NCBI RefSeq assembly: GCF_002080415.1
Contig: NZ_CP020474.1
Coordinates: 1,749,501 to 1,813,500 of the forward strand
Direction of reading: 5' to 3'
Source: Roseovarius mucosus
GTDB lineage: Bacteria; Pseudomonadota; Alphaproteobacteria; Rhodobacterales; Rhodobacteraceae
DNA: 64,000 bases
Shown here: positions 17,532-27,918 of the stretch, piece after piece
How positions within the stretch are numbered: position 1 is the first letter of the stretch
Layout: each line of letters starts with the position of its first letter
The notes under the pieces: generated by a model
Database searches by the model: none
Told to the model about the DNA's origin: nothing
Seen by the model: the letters and a program-made list of their open reading frames with translations, nothing else
Program-made: the position numbers and the translations under genes

Positions 17532-17546
17532 TTACTGGGCTGTTAA
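17532..17546. promoter_or_regulatory. CtrA-like binding site upstream of motB
   Basis: TTAC-TGGGCTG-TTAA fits TTAA-N7-TTAA with one mismatch. It lies about 49 bases upstream of the motB ATG, between motB and the end of dctM. With the sites before fliF/fliL and flgE, all three flagellar promoter regions seen here have one. Confidence 0.38.
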
Positions 17547-17574
17547 CACCTCAAGTTTTAGCGATTTCGCGTCG

Positions 17575-18975
17575 TCATACCTGCCCTGGCAACCACAAGA
17601 CAATCGCAGGAAAGGCCACCAAAAGTGCGATGGTCACAGCATCTGCCACAAAGAACGGGGCAACGCCCTTGAACACATCCTGCACGCTGATATCGTCCCG
17701 CACCCCCGCCACAACAAAGCAGTTGAGCCCGATCGGTGGCGTTATCAAACAAAACTCGGCCATCTTGACCACAAGAATCCCGAACCAGATCGCGCACATT
17801 GGCCCCGACATGCCAAAGGTACTGTCGGCCGCGCTGACCGCGACACCGCCATTCAGCGCCATGACCGCCGGATAGACCACCGGCAGGGTCAGCAGCAGCA
17901 TCCCGATTGCATCCATGAACATGCCCAGCACCGCATAGGCCAGCAGGATGCAGATCAGGATCAGCATTGGTGACATGGTCAGAGAGGTGATCCAATTGGC
18001 AAAGGCATGCGGAAGATCGGCAAAGCCGAGGAACCGCACATAGATCAGCACGCCCCAAATAATCGTGAAGATCATCACACTGAGCTTGGCAGTCTCGAGC
18101 AGGGCATCTTTCAACTCGCGCCACCGCATGCCGCGATAGAGCGCGACCAGAAACACCAGAAACGCCCCGATGGCCCCGCCTTCGGTGGGTGTGCCCCAAG
18201 CATCGCCGCCAAACGGATTGTAGACAAAGAACACGATTGTGACGACCACAAACACGATGGGCAGCGCGGGCGGCAAAGAGACAAGCCGCTGACGCCATGT
18301 AAATCCCGTGACCGGCGGGCCAAATCCCTTGATCGTCAGGGCCAGACCGATGATCAAAAGGACATAGACAATCGCCGAGAACATCCCCGGCACGAACCCC
18401 GCCAACAAGAGCTTGCCTACGTCCTGCTCGACGATGATGGCGTAGATCACCAAAAGGGCCGAGGGCGGAATAAGGCTGGCCAAGGTGCCACTAGCCGCCA
18501 CAACACCCGCAGCAAAGCGTTTATCATAGCCGATCTTGAGCATCTCGGGGATGGCAATACGGGCAAAAACCGCCGCTGTCGCCACACTGGCCCCCGACAC
18601 GGCGGCAAAGCCTGCGGTGGCAAAGACGGTCGACACCGCAAGGCCCCCCGGCACCCAGGCAATCCAGCGTTTAGCCGCCTCGAAAAGAGCCTGTGTGAGG
18701 CCCGCGTAATAGGCGAGATAGCCGATCAAGATGAAGGTGGGAATAAGGCTCAGCGCCTGCGAGCTGACCTTGGAATGCGGCACCTGCCCTGCGGTCTTGA
18801 CTGCGACGGTCACAGCCCAGAGGAATTCGTCGCCCGCATAGCCCTTTTTGGACCAGAAAATCCAGATCAGGCCGATGACACCGGCCAGAGCCGCGGCAAA
18901 AGCCACCCGCATGCCCAGAACCACAACAACCAACATCAGTCCAGTGACGACAATTCCAATCTCGATGGGCTCCAT
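17575..18975 (-). CDS. dctM: TRAP transporter large permease (DctM family)
   Basis: DctM is the large membrane subunit of a tripartite ATP-independent periplasmic transporter and forms the Na+-driven transport path. The 466-residue product is very hydrophobic, with about a dozen membrane helices, and contains family blocks such as GFAAVSGASVATAAVFARIAI, ASGTLASLIPPSALLVIYAI and LLTLPVVYPAVMAL. AAGGAA precedes the ATG. It is third in dctP-dctQ-dctM, 12 bases after dctQ. The substrate cannot be told from the permease. Confidence 0.93.
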   Translation of the reverse strand: MEPIEIGIVVTGLMLVVVVLGMRVAFAAALAGVIGLIWIFWSKKGYAGDEFLWAVTVAVKTAGQVPHSKVSSQALSLIPTFILIGYLAYYAGLTQALFEAAKRWIAWVPGGLAVSTVFATAGFAAVSGASVATAAVFARIAIPEMLKIGYDKRFAAGVVAASGTLASLIPPSALLVIYAIIVEQDVGKLLLAGFVPGMFSAIVYVLLIIGLALTIKGFGPPVTGFTWRQRLVSLPPALPIVFVVVTIVFFVYNPFGGDAWGTPTEGGAIGAFLVFLVALYRGMRWRELKDALLETAKLSVMIFTIIWGVLIYVRFLGFADLPHAFANWITSLTMSPMLILICILLAYAVLGMFMDAIGMLLLTLPVVYPAVMALNGGVAVSAADSTFGMSGPMCAIWFGILVVKMAEFCLITPPIGLNCFVVAGVRDDISVQDVFKGVAPFFVADAVTIALLVAFPAIVLWLPGQV

Positions 18976-18987
18976 CAGATGCGTTCC

Positions 18988-19620
18988 TTACGTGTCATGG
19001 CCGGTCAATTGCGCGGCTTCGCGCGCGGCCTGCGTGGCCACATCTTCTATCAAAGGCACCGCCACTGGCTGCTCTGACCCCGAAAGAAAGGCCCGTCCAT
19101 AGGCCCAGAGTTGCAGCGTCAGACGCAGGGACAGCACGGCAAAGGCGATGGGCGCCAGTATCTTGGCAGGCCAGATCGGCAGGCCGATATCAATCGTGCT
19201 GTCGCGGCTCCACATCGGTGCAGCAAAGTCGAAGCTGCGTTGAAAATGTGCCCAGCTTCCCCAAACCAACAGCAGCATCAGGACCAAGACCGCCAGCGTG
19301 GTGATGAGTTCAACCAACCAGAGCGCCCGGCCCTTGAGCAGGCTTACAACAATATCCATGCGGATATGCCCGCCATCGCGCTGCGTGTAGGCCACGCCCA
19401 TAAACGCGATCAGCGGCATCATTTGCTCGATCCAGTCGACATAACCGGGGACAGGTTGATTGAAAAAATTCCGGCCACTGACCGAGATCACCGCAAGGAT
19501 CATGATGCTGAACACCGCCAGACCGCTCAGCAAGGCCAACACGCGTTCCAACCGATAAAGGCGCCGGTCAAGTTGGCTCAATAGGCTGTTATCAGACAGC
19601 ACGGATGCGGAACCCGCCAT
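18988..19620 (-). CDS. dctQ: TRAP transporter small permease (DctQ family)
   Basis: The small membrane subunit of the same TRAP system, 210 residues with four hydrophobic segments (LLSGLAVFSIMILAVISVSG, MMPLIAFMGVAYTQRDGGHI, VELITTLAVLVLMLLLVWG, and ILAPIAFAVLSLRLTLQLW). The motif GHIRMDIV is typical of DctQ. I chose ATG 19620 (GGGGGA upstream) over an in-frame start at 19674. The gap to dctP is 74 bases, larger than that to dctM. Confidence 0.88.
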   Translation of the reverse strand: MAGSASVLSDNSLLSQLDRRLYRLERVLALLSGLAVFSIMILAVISVSGRNFFNQPVPGYVDWIEQMMPLIAFMGVAYTQRDGGHIRMDIVVSLLKGRALWLVELITTLAVLVLMLLLVWGSWAHFQRSFDFAAPMWSRDSTIDIGLPIWPAKILAPIAFAVLSLRLTLQLWAYGRAFLSGSEQPVAVPLIEDVATQAAREAAQLTGHDT

Positions 19621-19694
19621 GGGTTTTCCCCCTGTCGTTTTAGGATGATAAACGACCCGCCGCGCGCTCTGCACGGCGGGCCGATCTCATCGGC

Positions 19695-20714
19695 TCAGGA
19701 GCCGCCCTTGATTTCGGTCAGTTTGCTTGTAACGAATTCATAGAGTTCCTGAGCGGGAAGGCCACGCGCGGAATTCTCTTCGATCCAGCTCTGCGCGGCA
19801 GGGCCAGCGGCCGCCTCTTTGAACGCATCGAGCGAGGCCTGATCAAAGCTGACCGATGTGATCCCGCGCTCTTCGAGTGCAGGCCCCCAAGCCTTCATCG
19901 TCTCGTTCTCGTAATAGTCAATGTAATGCGCCAGCGCCTCATCAACCGACCCAAGCAGGGCCTCGCGCTCTGCATCGCTCAGCGCGTTGAGGGCATCGGT
20001 ATTGGCCACGACGGGACAGTTCACAGTGCCGGGATTGAGATTGGCTGTCCACCATGTCGCGCTCTCGATGGTCCCAAAGGACATATGGGCATGTGGCGCA
20101 AAGCTTACGGCCTTGACCACGCCGCTATCCATTGATTGCCGCACTTCCGTCGCAGACATCGAGGTGGGCACAGCGCCGATCGCCTGCATGGCAGTACCGA
20201 TCCCGCCAAGCGCGCGCACGCTCATACCTTTGAAATCCTCGGGGCTGTCAGGCACGTCACCTGCACCGACAAAATTATACTGAGGCATCGGCGTGGGCAT
20301 CAAAAGCGTCGCATTCCATCGCGCCAGATCAGCCTGCACCGCCGGATGAGCGTAAAGGGCCTGCGCAAGGGCGGTTTCCTGTTCCAAAGTCTCGACGCCA
20401 AGGAACGGCAATTCCATGACTGTCAGCGATGGGTTCTTGTCGGCATGATATCCGGCACAGAACTGCGCCATTTCGAACGCACCGATTGAGATGCCATCAA
20501 GGTTCTCTTTCTCGTTCGAAAGACCGCCATAGCTGATGTTCATGGTGAACTCGCCATTTGTCTTTGCGCTCACCAACTCCGCGATCTTTTCGACGTGTTC
20601 GGTAAAGGCACGGCGTTTGCCCCAGACAGACACGTTCCATTCGGTCGCCATAGCCTCGCCTGCAAAGGCAAGGCTGAGGGCGGCCACAGCGGTGTAGCTA
20701 AGGTATTTCTTCAT
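19695..20714 (-). CDS. dctP: TRAP transporter solute-binding protein (DctP family)
   Basis: The periplasmic binding subunit, 339 residues. The signal peptide is MKKYLSYTAVAALSLAFAGE, cleaved near AMA. Mature features match DctP: a RRAFTEHVEKIAELVSAKTN segment, PEDFKGMSVRALGG and the key region ATEVRQSMDSGVVKAVSF. The ATG at 20714 has GGGAGA upstream; an in-frame start at 20789 would put 25 residues before the signal peptide. Being first in the operon, it carries the regulatory region, including an inverted repeat about 57 bases upstream. The ligand is unknown; organic acids are usual. Confidence 0.92.
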   Translation of the reverse strand: MKKYLSYTAVAALSLAFAGEAMATEWNVSVWGKRRAFTEHVEKIAELVSAKTNGEFTMNISYGGLSNEKENLDGISIGAFEMAQFCAGYHADKNPSLTVMELPFLGVETLEQETALAQALYAHPAVQADLARWNATLLMPTPMPQYNFVGAGDVPDSPEDFKGMSVRALGGIGTAMQAIGAVPTSMSATEVRQSMDSGVVKAVSFAPHAHMSFGTIESATWWTANLNPGTVNCPVVANTDALNALSDAEREALLGSVDEALAHYIDYYENETMKAWGPALEERGITSVSFDQASLDAFKEAAAGPAAQSWIEENSARGLPAQELYEFVTSKLTEIKGGS

Positions 20715-20770
20715 GGTTTTTCTCCCTGTGTCGTTTGTTTGATTGGGGTTGCCATTCGGAAATGGGTCAA

Positions 20771-20791
20771 CATTGTTCTTTGTAAACAATG
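20771..20791. promoter_or_regulatory. Inverted-repeat operator candidate upstream of dctP
   Basis: CATTGTT, seven bases, then AACAATG: a perfect 7-base inverted repeat. It lies 57 bases upstream of the dctP ATG, where a regulator's operator would be expected. GntR- and LacI-type regulators often control TRAP operons, but no regulator gene is adjacent, so the binder is unknown. Confidence 0.4.
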
Positions 20792-21286
20792 AATATCGAC
20801 GGCAACCCAGTGGATTGCCTTACAACACACCAGGCGGGCTGGTTTGTCCAGCCTTAGCTGACCTTGGCCCAAGCCAAAGGGTTGGCCGCATCCTGCGCCA
20901 TCAATACCGGAGCGCGGGGCTGAAAGACGACTGAGCCAAGCGTGGGGCGCGCCGGTCCTCGACCTTAAAAAGCCCGCGCCTCGGAGCAGCAGCACCCCGT
21001 TGCCAAGACCATTGGATTTGGCCGCTATCAAAGGCTTCACTTCATCCGTCATGCCTATGAAAACATGCGCGCGATCCCTCGCGGGGGCATCGGCCTTGGT
21101 CGCCACCGCTCCAATGAGACCAACTAGGGTGAGTAAGCTGCAAGGGGAAAGCATCGCTATCCGGTTGCTGTTATCGAACCCAAGGGATTTCACATACTAT
21201 TTTTGTCAACTATTCGCAAAGCCCTGTCTGGTCAGCCCAAAGATGGCGTGCTAAACGCGGTCCGATCGCACGACGAAAGTTTCCGC
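20792..21286. other. Region of about 500 bases without a recognisable gene
   Basis: Between the dctP promoter and the Bcr/CflA gene. Open frames exist on both strands (for example a 160-codon one on the minus strand), but none has a known motif, a clear ribosome binding site or the third-position GC pattern of neighbours. It could be the remains of a deleted gene. It probably also holds the promoter of the Bcr/CflA gene near its right end, where base composition becomes AT-rich (about 21,185-21,215). Confidence 0.5.
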
Positions 21287-22510
21287 ATGCCTGACAGTGC
21301 GCCTGCCAAACCTGCCCTCTCCCGGCCAGAGTTCATTGCCATGATGGCGATGATGGCTGCGACGGTGGCATTCTCAATCGACGCGATGCTGCCCGGCTTG
21401 CCGCATATCGCCGAGGCGCTGACGCCAGAGGCGCCCAACCGGGCGCAACTGATCATTACAGCATTTTTGCTGGGTCTGGGTTTGGGCACCTTCGTCTCTG
21501 GCCCACTTTCGGACAGCTTCGGACGCAAGCGGGTGATCCTGATCGGTGCGGCGATTTATGCGGCGGGGGCGGGTCTTGCGATGCTTGCCCCAAGCCTTGA
21601 GACCCTGCTGGCCGCCCGCGCGGTTCAGGGCGTGGGCGCGGCGGCGTTTCGCATCGTGTCCATCGCCATTATCCGCGATCTTTATGCCGGGCGCGATATG
21701 GCGCGGCTCATGTCCTTTGTGATGATGGTGTTTGCTCTGACGCCTGCAATGGCCCCACTCTTGGGCGCGGGTGTGATTGTCTTGGCAGGGTGGCGCGGGG
21801 TGTTCGCAGCCTTTGTGCTCTTTGCCCTGATCCTGTCGCTCTGGATGGCGCTGCGACTGCCGGAACCGCTTGCGCCGCAGGCGCGCCGCCCATTTCGCGC
21901 GGCCCCTCTCTGGGCCGCACTGCGCGAGGTGTTGGCGCATCCGGTGACGCGGGTGGCCATTGTCGTGCAAATGCTCTGCATGGCCACGCTTTTCACCTCT
22001 CTGAGCATGGTGCAGCCAGTGTTCGACGTGACGTTTCACCGCGCAGAGAGTTTCCCCTACTGGTTTTTCCTCATGGCGCTGATTGCGGGTTGTGGCAGCT
22101 TCCTCAACTCCCGCCTTGTCATGCGCCTTGGGGTGGAACGGATGGTGAGCGCGGCACTGGCGTCACAAATCGGGCTGTCCATCGTGGCGATTGCGCTCTG
22201 GCAAATCGGCCTTCCGCCTCATGCGCAATTCGCGGTCTTTCTGATCTGGCAGACCAGCGTTTTCTTTCAGGCCGGGCTGACGCTGGGCAATCTCAACGCG
22301 CTCGCAATGGCCCCGATGGGCGCGATTGCGGGCATGGCGGCGAGTGTGACAGGGGCTGTGGCGACTGTCGGCAGCGTGGCAATTGCCGTGCCCATCGGGC
22401 AGCATTTCGCAGGCACCCCGATGCCCGCGCATTTAGGGGTGTTGGGCGCGGTGCTGACCGGCTTTATCCTGATGCAACGGTTGCGGGCACGCACAGCGGA
22501 AATGGTTTGA
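21287..22510 (+). CDS. MFS multidrug efflux transporter, Bcr/CflA family
   Basis: A 407-residue, 12-helix inner-membrane drug/H+ antiporter. The first helix, [20 protein letters not shown], has the acidic residue and the MLPxLP pattern of Bcr/CflA. It is followed by [20 protein letters not shown], the family's loop 2-3 motif, and [21 protein letters not shown] prefer the ATG at 21287 (28 codons into the longest frame), since the protein family begins shortly before the first helix; the ribosome binding site is weak. Substrates may include bicyclomycin, sulfonamides or endogenous metabolites. Confidence 0.88.
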   Translation: MPDSAPAKPALSRPEFIAMMAMMAATVAFSIDAMLPGLPHIAEALTPEAPNRAQLIITAFLLGLGLGTFVSGPLSDSFGRKRVILIGAAIYAAGAGLAMLAPSLETLLAARAVQGVGAAAFRIVSIAIIRDLYAGRDMARLMSFVMMVFALTPAMAPLLGAGVIVLAGWRGVFAAFVLFALILSLWMALRLPEPLAPQARRPFRAAPLWAALREVLAHPVTRVAIVVQMLCMATLFTSLSMVQPVFDVTFHRAESFPYWFFLMALIAGCGSFLNSRLVMRLGVERMVSAALASQIGLSIVAIALWQIGLPPHAQFAVFLIWQTSVFFQAGLTLGNLNALAMAPMGAIAGMAASVTGAVATVGSVAIAVPIGQHFAGTPMPAHLGVLGAVLTGFILMQRLRARTAEMV

Positions 22511-22646
22511 GTCATTTTATTTTGTATACCGTCGCATACTATCTTTATCGCGCGCAAATAATCCGCTAAGACAAGCTCAATCCAACGAGTCGCGCGCCTG
22601 CGCCGCAGGGCCGCCGCGCGCATCCCCTGATCGGAAAGGATCCCCG

Positions 22647-24851
22647 ATGGCCACGTCCAATACCCCCGATATCATCTACACCAAGGTCGATGAGGCCCCC
22701 GAACTGGCGAGCGCCTCGCTCTTGCCGATCATCCAACGCTTTGCGGCGGCGGCAGATGTGACCGTCGGCACCAAGGATATTTCGCTGGCAGGCCGCATCC
22801 TTGCCTCTTTCCCCGAGCATCTGACCGAAGAACAGCGTATCGCCGACGATCTTGCGGAACTGGGCGAACTGGTGAAAACCCCCACCGCTAATGTCATCAA
22901 ACTGCCGAACATCTCGGCCTCTGTGCCGCAACTCCTTGCAGCAATCCGCGAATTGCAAGGACAAGGCTATGCTATCCCCGATTACGTCGAGGACCCGCAG
23001 ACCGAAAACGAGAAAACCGCGCGCGCGCGCTACGATGCGCTCAAGGGTTCTGCCGTGAACCCGGTTCTGCGCGAGGGCAATTCTGATCGCCGCGCCGCGA
23101 GTGCCGTCAAGAAATACGCCCAAGCCAATCCGCACCGCATGGGCGATTGGTCCGCCGACAGCAAGACGCGCGTGGCCGCTATGTCGGGGGGGGATTTCTT
23201 CTCGAACGAGAAATCCGCCACCCTGCCACAGGCCGCAAAGGCCAAGATTGTTCTGGAAACCGCCGCTGGCGAAACCGTGCTCAAGGATGGGCTGAGCTAT
23301 CCGGCGGGCACCGTGGTCGATGCCACCTACATGAGCGCCGCTGCACTTGACGCCTTTCTTGCCGAGGAAATCGCGCGCACCAAGGCCGAAGGCGTGCTCT
23401 TTTCCATCCACCTCAAGGCCACGATGATGAAGGTCTCGGACCCGATCATTTTTGGTCACGCGGTCAAAGCCTTCCTTGCTCCGGTGTTCGAGCAGTTTGG
23501 CGATGCAATGGCCGCCCTTGGCGTGAATCCGAATTCCGGGCTGGGCGACCTATTGTCCAAGGTAAAGGATGAGGCCGAAATCATGGCCGCGATTGAGGCC
23601 TGCATGGCCGCGCGCCCGCCGCTTTACATGGTGGATTCCGGCAAGGGGATCACCAATCTGCACGTGCCGTCCGACGTGATCATCGACGCCTCCATGCCCG
23701 CGCTGATCCGCGCCGGCGGCAAGGGCTGGGGCCCGGACAATGCAGAACATGATGCCGTCTGCGTCATCCCAGACAACGCCTATGCGCCGGTCTATGACGA
23801 GACCATCAAGTTCTTCAAAGAGCATGGCAAACTGAACCCGGCAACCGCAGGCACAGTGCAGAACATTGGCCTGATGGCGCAAAAGGCCGAGGAATACGGC
23901 AGCCATCCCACCACCTTTGAAATCCCTCAGACTGGCACCGTCAAGATGATGCTCGAAGATGGCACCGTGCTGCATCAGCATAGCGTGGAAGCGGGCGACA
24001 TCTGGCGCTCGGCCTCGGCACGCAAAGCCCCGATCGAGGATTGGGTCAATCTGGCCATTGAGCGGCAAAAGGCCACCGGCTATCGGTCGATCTTTTGGCT
24101 GGATGCGGCGCGCGCCCATGACGCAGAGCTGATCGCGATGGTAAAACCGATCCTCAAGGCACGCGGCGTCGAGGACAAGTTCGAGATCATGGCCCCGCGT
24201 GAGGCAACCCGCGCCTCTTTGGAAACCATCACCAAAGGCGAGAACAGCATCGCCATCACCGGCAACGTGCTGCGCGACTACCTGACAGACCTGTTTCCGA
24301 TCCTTGAATTGGCGACCAGCGCCAAGATGCTGTCCATCGTCAAGCTGATGCAGGGCGGTGGCATGTTCGAAACCGGGGCCGGCGGCTCTGCGCCCAAGCA
24401 TGTGCAGCAATTGCAGTCGGAAAATCACCTGCGTTGGGATTCCTTGGGCGAGTTCTGCGCACTGGGCGAGAGCCTCAAGTTTCTGGCCGAAACCAACGGC
24501 AATGACCGCGCCCGTGTCTTGGGCGAGGCTGCCGAAACCGCCACGCAGGGTATTCTGGATCATGACCGCTCACCAAGCCGCAAGGTCGGAGAGCCTGACA
24601 ACCGCGACAGCCACTACTGGTTTGCCCGCTATTGGGCCGAGGCCTTGGCGACCCAGACCGAGGATGCAGCCCTCGCTGCAGAATTCGCGCCAGTCGCACA
24701 GGCCTTGGCCGAGAATGAAGCCAAAATCGTTGGGGAATTGGCCGCAGCCCAGGGCAAACCCGCCGATATTGGCGGCTATTACCACGCTGATCCGGCCAAG
24801 CTGGCAGCGGTGATGCGCCCAAGTGCGACGTTGAACGCGATTATCGGCTAA
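22647..24851 (+). CDS. icd: NADP-dependent isocitrate dehydrogenase, monomeric type
   Basis: Catalyses isocitrate to 2-oxoglutarate with CO2 and NADPH in the TCA cycle. At 734 residues it is the monomeric (IDH-II) class, unrelated in length to the common 400-residue homodimer. Typical segments are [16 protein letters not shown] near the N-terminus, [34 protein letters not shown] and [24 protein letters not shown] lies upstream of the ATG. It is convergent with the transglycosylase gene, with a strong hairpin between them. Confidence 0.96.
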   Translation: MATSNTPDIIYTKVDEAPELASASLLPIIQRFAAAADVTVGTKDISLAGRILASFPEHLTEEQRIADDLAELGELVKTPTANVIKLPNISASVPQLLAAIRELQGQGYAIPDYVEDPQTENEKTARARYDALKGSAVNPVLREGNSDRRAASAVKKYAQANPHRMGDWSADSKTRVAAMSGGDFFSNEKSATLPQAAKAKIVLETAAGETVLKDGLSYPAGTVVDATYMSAAALDAFLAEEIARTKAEGVLFSIHLKATMMKVSDPIIFGHAVKAFLAPVFEQFGDAMAALGVNPNSGLGDLLSKVKDEAEIMAAIEACMAARPPLYMVDSGKGITNLHVPSDVIIDASMPALIRAGGKGWGPDNAEHDAVCVIPDNAYAPVYDETIKFFKEHGKLNPATAGTVQNIGLMAQKAEEYGSHPTTFEIPQTGTVKMMLEDGTVLHQHSVEAGDIWRSASARKAPIEDWVNLAIERQKATGYRSIFWLDAARAHDAELIAMVKPILKARGVEDKFEIMAPREATRASLETITKGENSIAITGNVLRDYLTDLFPILELATSAKMLSIVKLMQGGGMFETGAGGSAPKHVQQLQSENHLRWDSLGEFCALGESLKFLAETNGNDRARVLGEAAETATQGILDHDRSPSRKVGEPDNRDSHYWFARYWAEALATQTEDAALAAEFAPVAQALAENEAKIVGELAAAQGKPADIGGYYHADPAKLAAVMRPSATLNAIIG

Positions 24852-24860
24852 CAGGCACTG

Positions 24861-24887
24861 ACCGCGCGGCCCTTTGGGTCGCGCGGT
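24861..24887. terminator. Hairpin between icd and the convergent slt-like gene
   Basis: ACCGCGCGGCCC, loop TTT, GGGTCGCGCGGT: a 12-base stem with one G-T pairing. It begins 9 bases after the icd stop. There is no T-run on either side, so it may act as a weak terminator or as a 3' stabiliser for both convergent transcripts. Confidence 0.6.
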
Positions 24888-26840
24888 TCACTCTCCAACC
24901 GGGGCCACGCTATTCCCGGCCAGCTCCTCAGAGAAGGGGCGCGGCAGCGGGTCTTTGCCCAGACGGGCGCGGTAAGCGGGCAGGCTTTCGGCCACGCGCA
25001 TCACGTAATTCTGGGTTTCGCGGAATGGGATATGCTCGATCCAGTCAACGATCCCATGAGCATCGCGGCCCCGCGGATCGCCATACTGTTCGATCCATTG
25101 CGCCGCGCGTCCCGGACCAGCGTTATAGCCGACCGAGACCAGCACGATATTGCCACCAAACCGGGCACCCAACCCGGCAAGATAGGCCGATCCAAGCCGC
25201 GCGTTATAAACCCAGTCATTCAGCACATCTGAGGGCACATAGAGCAGGCCCAGATCACGCGCCATATCACGCGCCGTGCCGGGCATAAGCTGCATCAGCC
25301 CCTGCGCGCCTGCGCCGCTGACCACCACATGGTTGAATTCGCTCTCTCGCCGGGCAATCGCAAGCGCCAGTTCCATCGGCGTTGGCAGGTCCATGTCCAC
25401 CATCGGATGCAGGGCATAATAGGGGCGTTCCACGATCACCCCACGCTCTGCCGCCGTCTTGCCCAACATTACCTGAAGATGGGGCTGCTTGAGATCTTCG
25501 AGCATATGGCCCATTTGCATAAGGCCGGTGCGATCTTGGGTTTCGGCCAGATGCAGGAAGAACCGCCGCGCAAGGCTCAGATCGTTCATGCGCAGGGCCA
25601 GCGTTCCAATCTCATGCAGGTCGGTTTGCGCGAACGCAGCACCGCGCCAGTCGGGTGTGCCCTCGGTCCCGGCCAGACGTAGATCAAATGCCACCTTCCC
25701 CGCCTCAGCGGCCAATAGCCCGTAAAAACTGGTCTGATATTCGGCCCCCTCGGCATAGGCCAGTTGCGCCGCCTCGGGATCTCCCAGCGCCTCTTGGGTG
25801 CGACCAATCCAATAGCCCGCCCGCCCCAGCGAAATCGGCGTGGCGACAGCGGCACGAAAGCGCTGGAAATGATCAAGCGCAAGTTCAGGCGCGTCGAGAT
25901 ACGTCAGCGCGAGATACCCCGAAAGCCATTCGAGATCCGCAAAATTTGCCCCCTCGACCAGCTGATGCACAGACGCGATATCATAGGCCAATTGCGCCTC
26001 GCCCGCGCGCATACTCTGCCGCGCCAAGGTGCGCCGCCAGCTGGCCCAGCGCTCCGGCTCTCCCAGCCCCGCCTTGATCCGGCTCTGGCGCAAGAGAACA
26101 GCAATAGCATCCTCGGGCGCGTTGCTCAGGTGGCGGGTGAACAGTTCGAACGCGATGCCGGGATTGCGCGCCTCAGCCTCGGTCAGCCCCTTACCGCCGT
26201 CGCGTTTCACAGTCTCGCGCAACTTCGCCAAACGGCGCACCTCCTCCGAGACCAAGGGCAGCATATCCGCGACATCCGCCAAGCCCCGCCAAAGCGCCAT
26301 TTCCAACCGGGCCTCGTGATGCGGGGCCAAGAGCGCGCCAAACTCGCGCAGGAAGTCCTGATGTTCGGCACCCGTCAGGTCCAGCGTGCGCCACGCCAAC
26401 ACAAGGCCGATCTCAGCCTCGCCTTGCCGCCCCCGTGCCTGTAAAGCGCGCGCAAGATTAAGCGCGCCAGTGCCTGTCTGGGGCGTGTAGCCCTTATAAA
26501 ACGCCAACACATCGTCGAAATCGGCATGGGTCATCGGCTCTTCGCTCTGCTGACGCAGATAGTCTAGACCGGGCCAATGGGCGTTGCGGCCAAGAAAATC
26601 GAGGATCGCATCCGGTTCGCCCAAACCCGCACGCAGACGGTGCCATTCGATCAGATCCGCAGCGGCGATTCCATCGCGCCGCGCCAGACGAGCAGCCACT
26701 TCCCAGCGTCCAGCCTGCATGGCATCAAGCGCAGTTGCCAGCGGGCGTGGTGCCTGCCGTGGCAGATCAGACGCATACCCCGGCGAAACCAACAGGCTCA
26801 GCCCCAAAACCATGATCAGCGCGCGCAACATCTCTTGCAT
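24888..26840 (-). CDS. slt: Soluble lytic murein transglycosylase (Slt70-like)
   Basis: Cleaves the MurNAc-GlcNAc bond of peptidoglycan, leaving a 1,6-anhydro end, in the periplasm. The 650-residue protein has a signal peptide (to about SPGYA), a long all-helical superhelix of TPR-like repeats (about 30-470), and a C-terminal SLT domain with the catalytic glutamate in [13 protein letters not shown], then [17 protein letters not shown] and [23 protein letters not shown]. Length and order match E. coli Slt70. A second Met, four codons in, is an alternative start. Confidence 0.93.
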   Translation of the reverse strand: MQEMLRALIMVLGLSLLVSPGYASDLPRQAPRPLATALDAMQAGRWEVAARLARRDGIAAADLIEWHRLRAGLGEPDAILDFLGRNAHWPGLDYLRQQSEEPMTHADFDDVLAFYKGYTPQTGTGALNLARALQARGRQGEAEIGLVLAWRTLDLTGAEHQDFLREFGALLAPHHEARLEMALWRGLADVADMLPLVSEEVRRLAKLRETVKRDGGKGLTEAEARNPGIAFELFTRHLSNAPEDAIAVLLRQSRIKAGLGEPERWASWRRTLARQSMRAGEAQLAYDIASVHQLVEGANFADLEWLSGYLALTYLDAPELALDHFQRFRAAVATPISLGRAGYWIGRTQEALGDPEAAQLAYAEGAEYQTSFYGLLAAEAGKVAFDLRLAGTEGTPDWRGAAFAQTDLHEIGTLALRMNDLSLARRFFLHLAETQDRTGLMQMGHMLEDLKQPHLQVMLGKTAAERGVIVERPYYALHPMVDMDLPTPMELALAIARRESEFNHVVVSGAGAQGLMQLMPGTARDMARDLGLLYVPSDVLNDWVYNARLGSAYLAGLGARFGGNIVLVSVGYNAGPGRAAQWIEQYGDPRGRDAHGIVDWIEHIPFRETQNYVMRVAESLPAYRARLGKDPLPRPFSEELAGNSVAPVGE

Positions 26841-26989
26841 TTTCCGCTTTTGCGAAGGATAGACAACGCCAGCCTAAGCGGCCCGCGCGCCCGCGTCCAT
26901 GCACGATGCCGGTGCAGATGTGCGGTCTGCCGCCGATGGCCCGGAATACTAGCGGGTCCTGCCCACAAAGTCAGCAAGAGGAGCGTGTC

Positions 26990-27865
26990 ATGTTCAGAGG
27001 ATCTTTTCCTGCCCTGGTCACGCCGTTCAAGAACGGCGCAGTGGATGTGGAAACGCTCAAGAAACTGGTGGAGTGGCACATCGGTGAGGGTAGCCATGGG
27101 CTTGTGCCCGTAGGCACCACCGGCGAAAGCCCGACATTGACCCATCAGGAACATGAGATGGTCGTCGAAGAGGTGGTGCGCGCCGCAGCGGGCCGTATTC
27201 CGGTTATTGCGGGCGCTGGAAGCAACAACACGCTTGAAGGCATCCGGTTGATGCAGCACGCCCACAAGGTCGGGGCGAATGCCGCGCTGGTCGTGACCCC
27301 CTATTACAACAAGCCAACGCAAGCCGGGTTGATTGCGCATTTCACAGCGCTGCATGATTGTTGCGATCTGCCAATCATCATTTACAATATTCCGGGTCGG
27401 TCCGTAGTGGACATGACCCCTGACACCATGGGCAAACTGGCGCAATTGCCACGCATTGTGGGGGTCAAGGACGCAACAGGCGATCTGGCGCGGGTCTGCG
27501 CCCAGCGCATATCCTGTGGCAAGGATTTCATCCAGATTTCAGGCGAAGATGCGACCGCCCATGGGTTCAACGCGCAGGGCGGGGTTGGCGTGATTTCCGT
27601 CACCGCCAATGTCGCGCCCAAGCTGGTGGCGCAGGTCCAAGAGGCGACGCTGGCGGGCGACTATGCCAAAGCGCTGGAATTGCAGGACCGTCTGATGCCG
27701 CTGCATCGCGCGATCTTTGTCGAACCGGGGCTGGTGGGCGTCAAATACGCCATGTCGCGGCTGGGGCTTTGCAGCGAAGAGGTGCGTTCGCCGTTGGTGG
27801 GCCTTAGCGATCCGACCAAGGCGCTGGTCGAAGACGGCATGCGCCACGCCGGATTGATCAACTAA
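26990..27865 (+). CDS. dapA: 4-hydroxy-tetrahydrodipicolinate synthase
   Basis: Condenses pyruvate with aspartate semialdehyde, the first step of the lysine/diaminopimelate branch. The 291-residue TIM-barrel protein has the Schiff-base lysine K160 in [10 protein letters not shown], the proton-relay Tyr132 in IIYNIPGRS, and the GTTGESPTL block that holds the catalytic threonines. ATG 26990 follows AAGAGGAG; an in-frame start at 26906 would add 28 unrelated residues. It is divergent from slt, which is apt because both concern peptidoglycan, though that may be chance. Confidence 0.97.
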   Translation: MFRGSFPALVTPFKNGAVDVETLKKLVEWHIGEGSHGLVPVGTTGESPTLTHQEHEMVVEEVVRAAAGRIPVIAGAGSNNTLEGIRLMQHAHKVGANAALVVTPYYNKPTQAGLIAHFTALHDCCDLPIIIYNIPGRSVVDMTPDTMGKLAQLPRIVGVKDATGDLARVCAQRISCGKDFIQISGEDATAHGFNAQGGVGVISVTANVAPKLVAQVQEATLAGDYAKALELQDRLMPLHRAIFVEPGLVGVKYAMSRLGLCSEEVRSPLVGLSDPTKALVEDGMRHAGLIN

Positions 27866-27881
27866 CCCATACTTGGCGCGC

Positions 27882-27918
27882 GGCGGGGGGCAAAACGCCC
27901 CCCGCCCGCCATTTTTAT
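27882..27918. terminator. Bidirectional terminator between dapA and the peroxidase gene
   Basis: A perfect 10-base stem, GGCGGGGGGC with GCCCCCCGCC, around an AAAAC loop, then CGCC and an ATTTTTATT tract on the dapA strand. It lies between two convergent genes and overlaps the last codons of the peroxidase gene. Confidence 0.8.

Noticed and set aside
20711..21193. Minus-strand frame of 160 codons upstream of dctP
   Set aside because: It overlaps the dctP start and its promoter region, has no recognised domain and low plausibility of composition.
23550..24563. Minus-strand frame within icd
   Set aside because: Antisense shadow of a strongly conserved enzyme; no ribosome binding site or motif.
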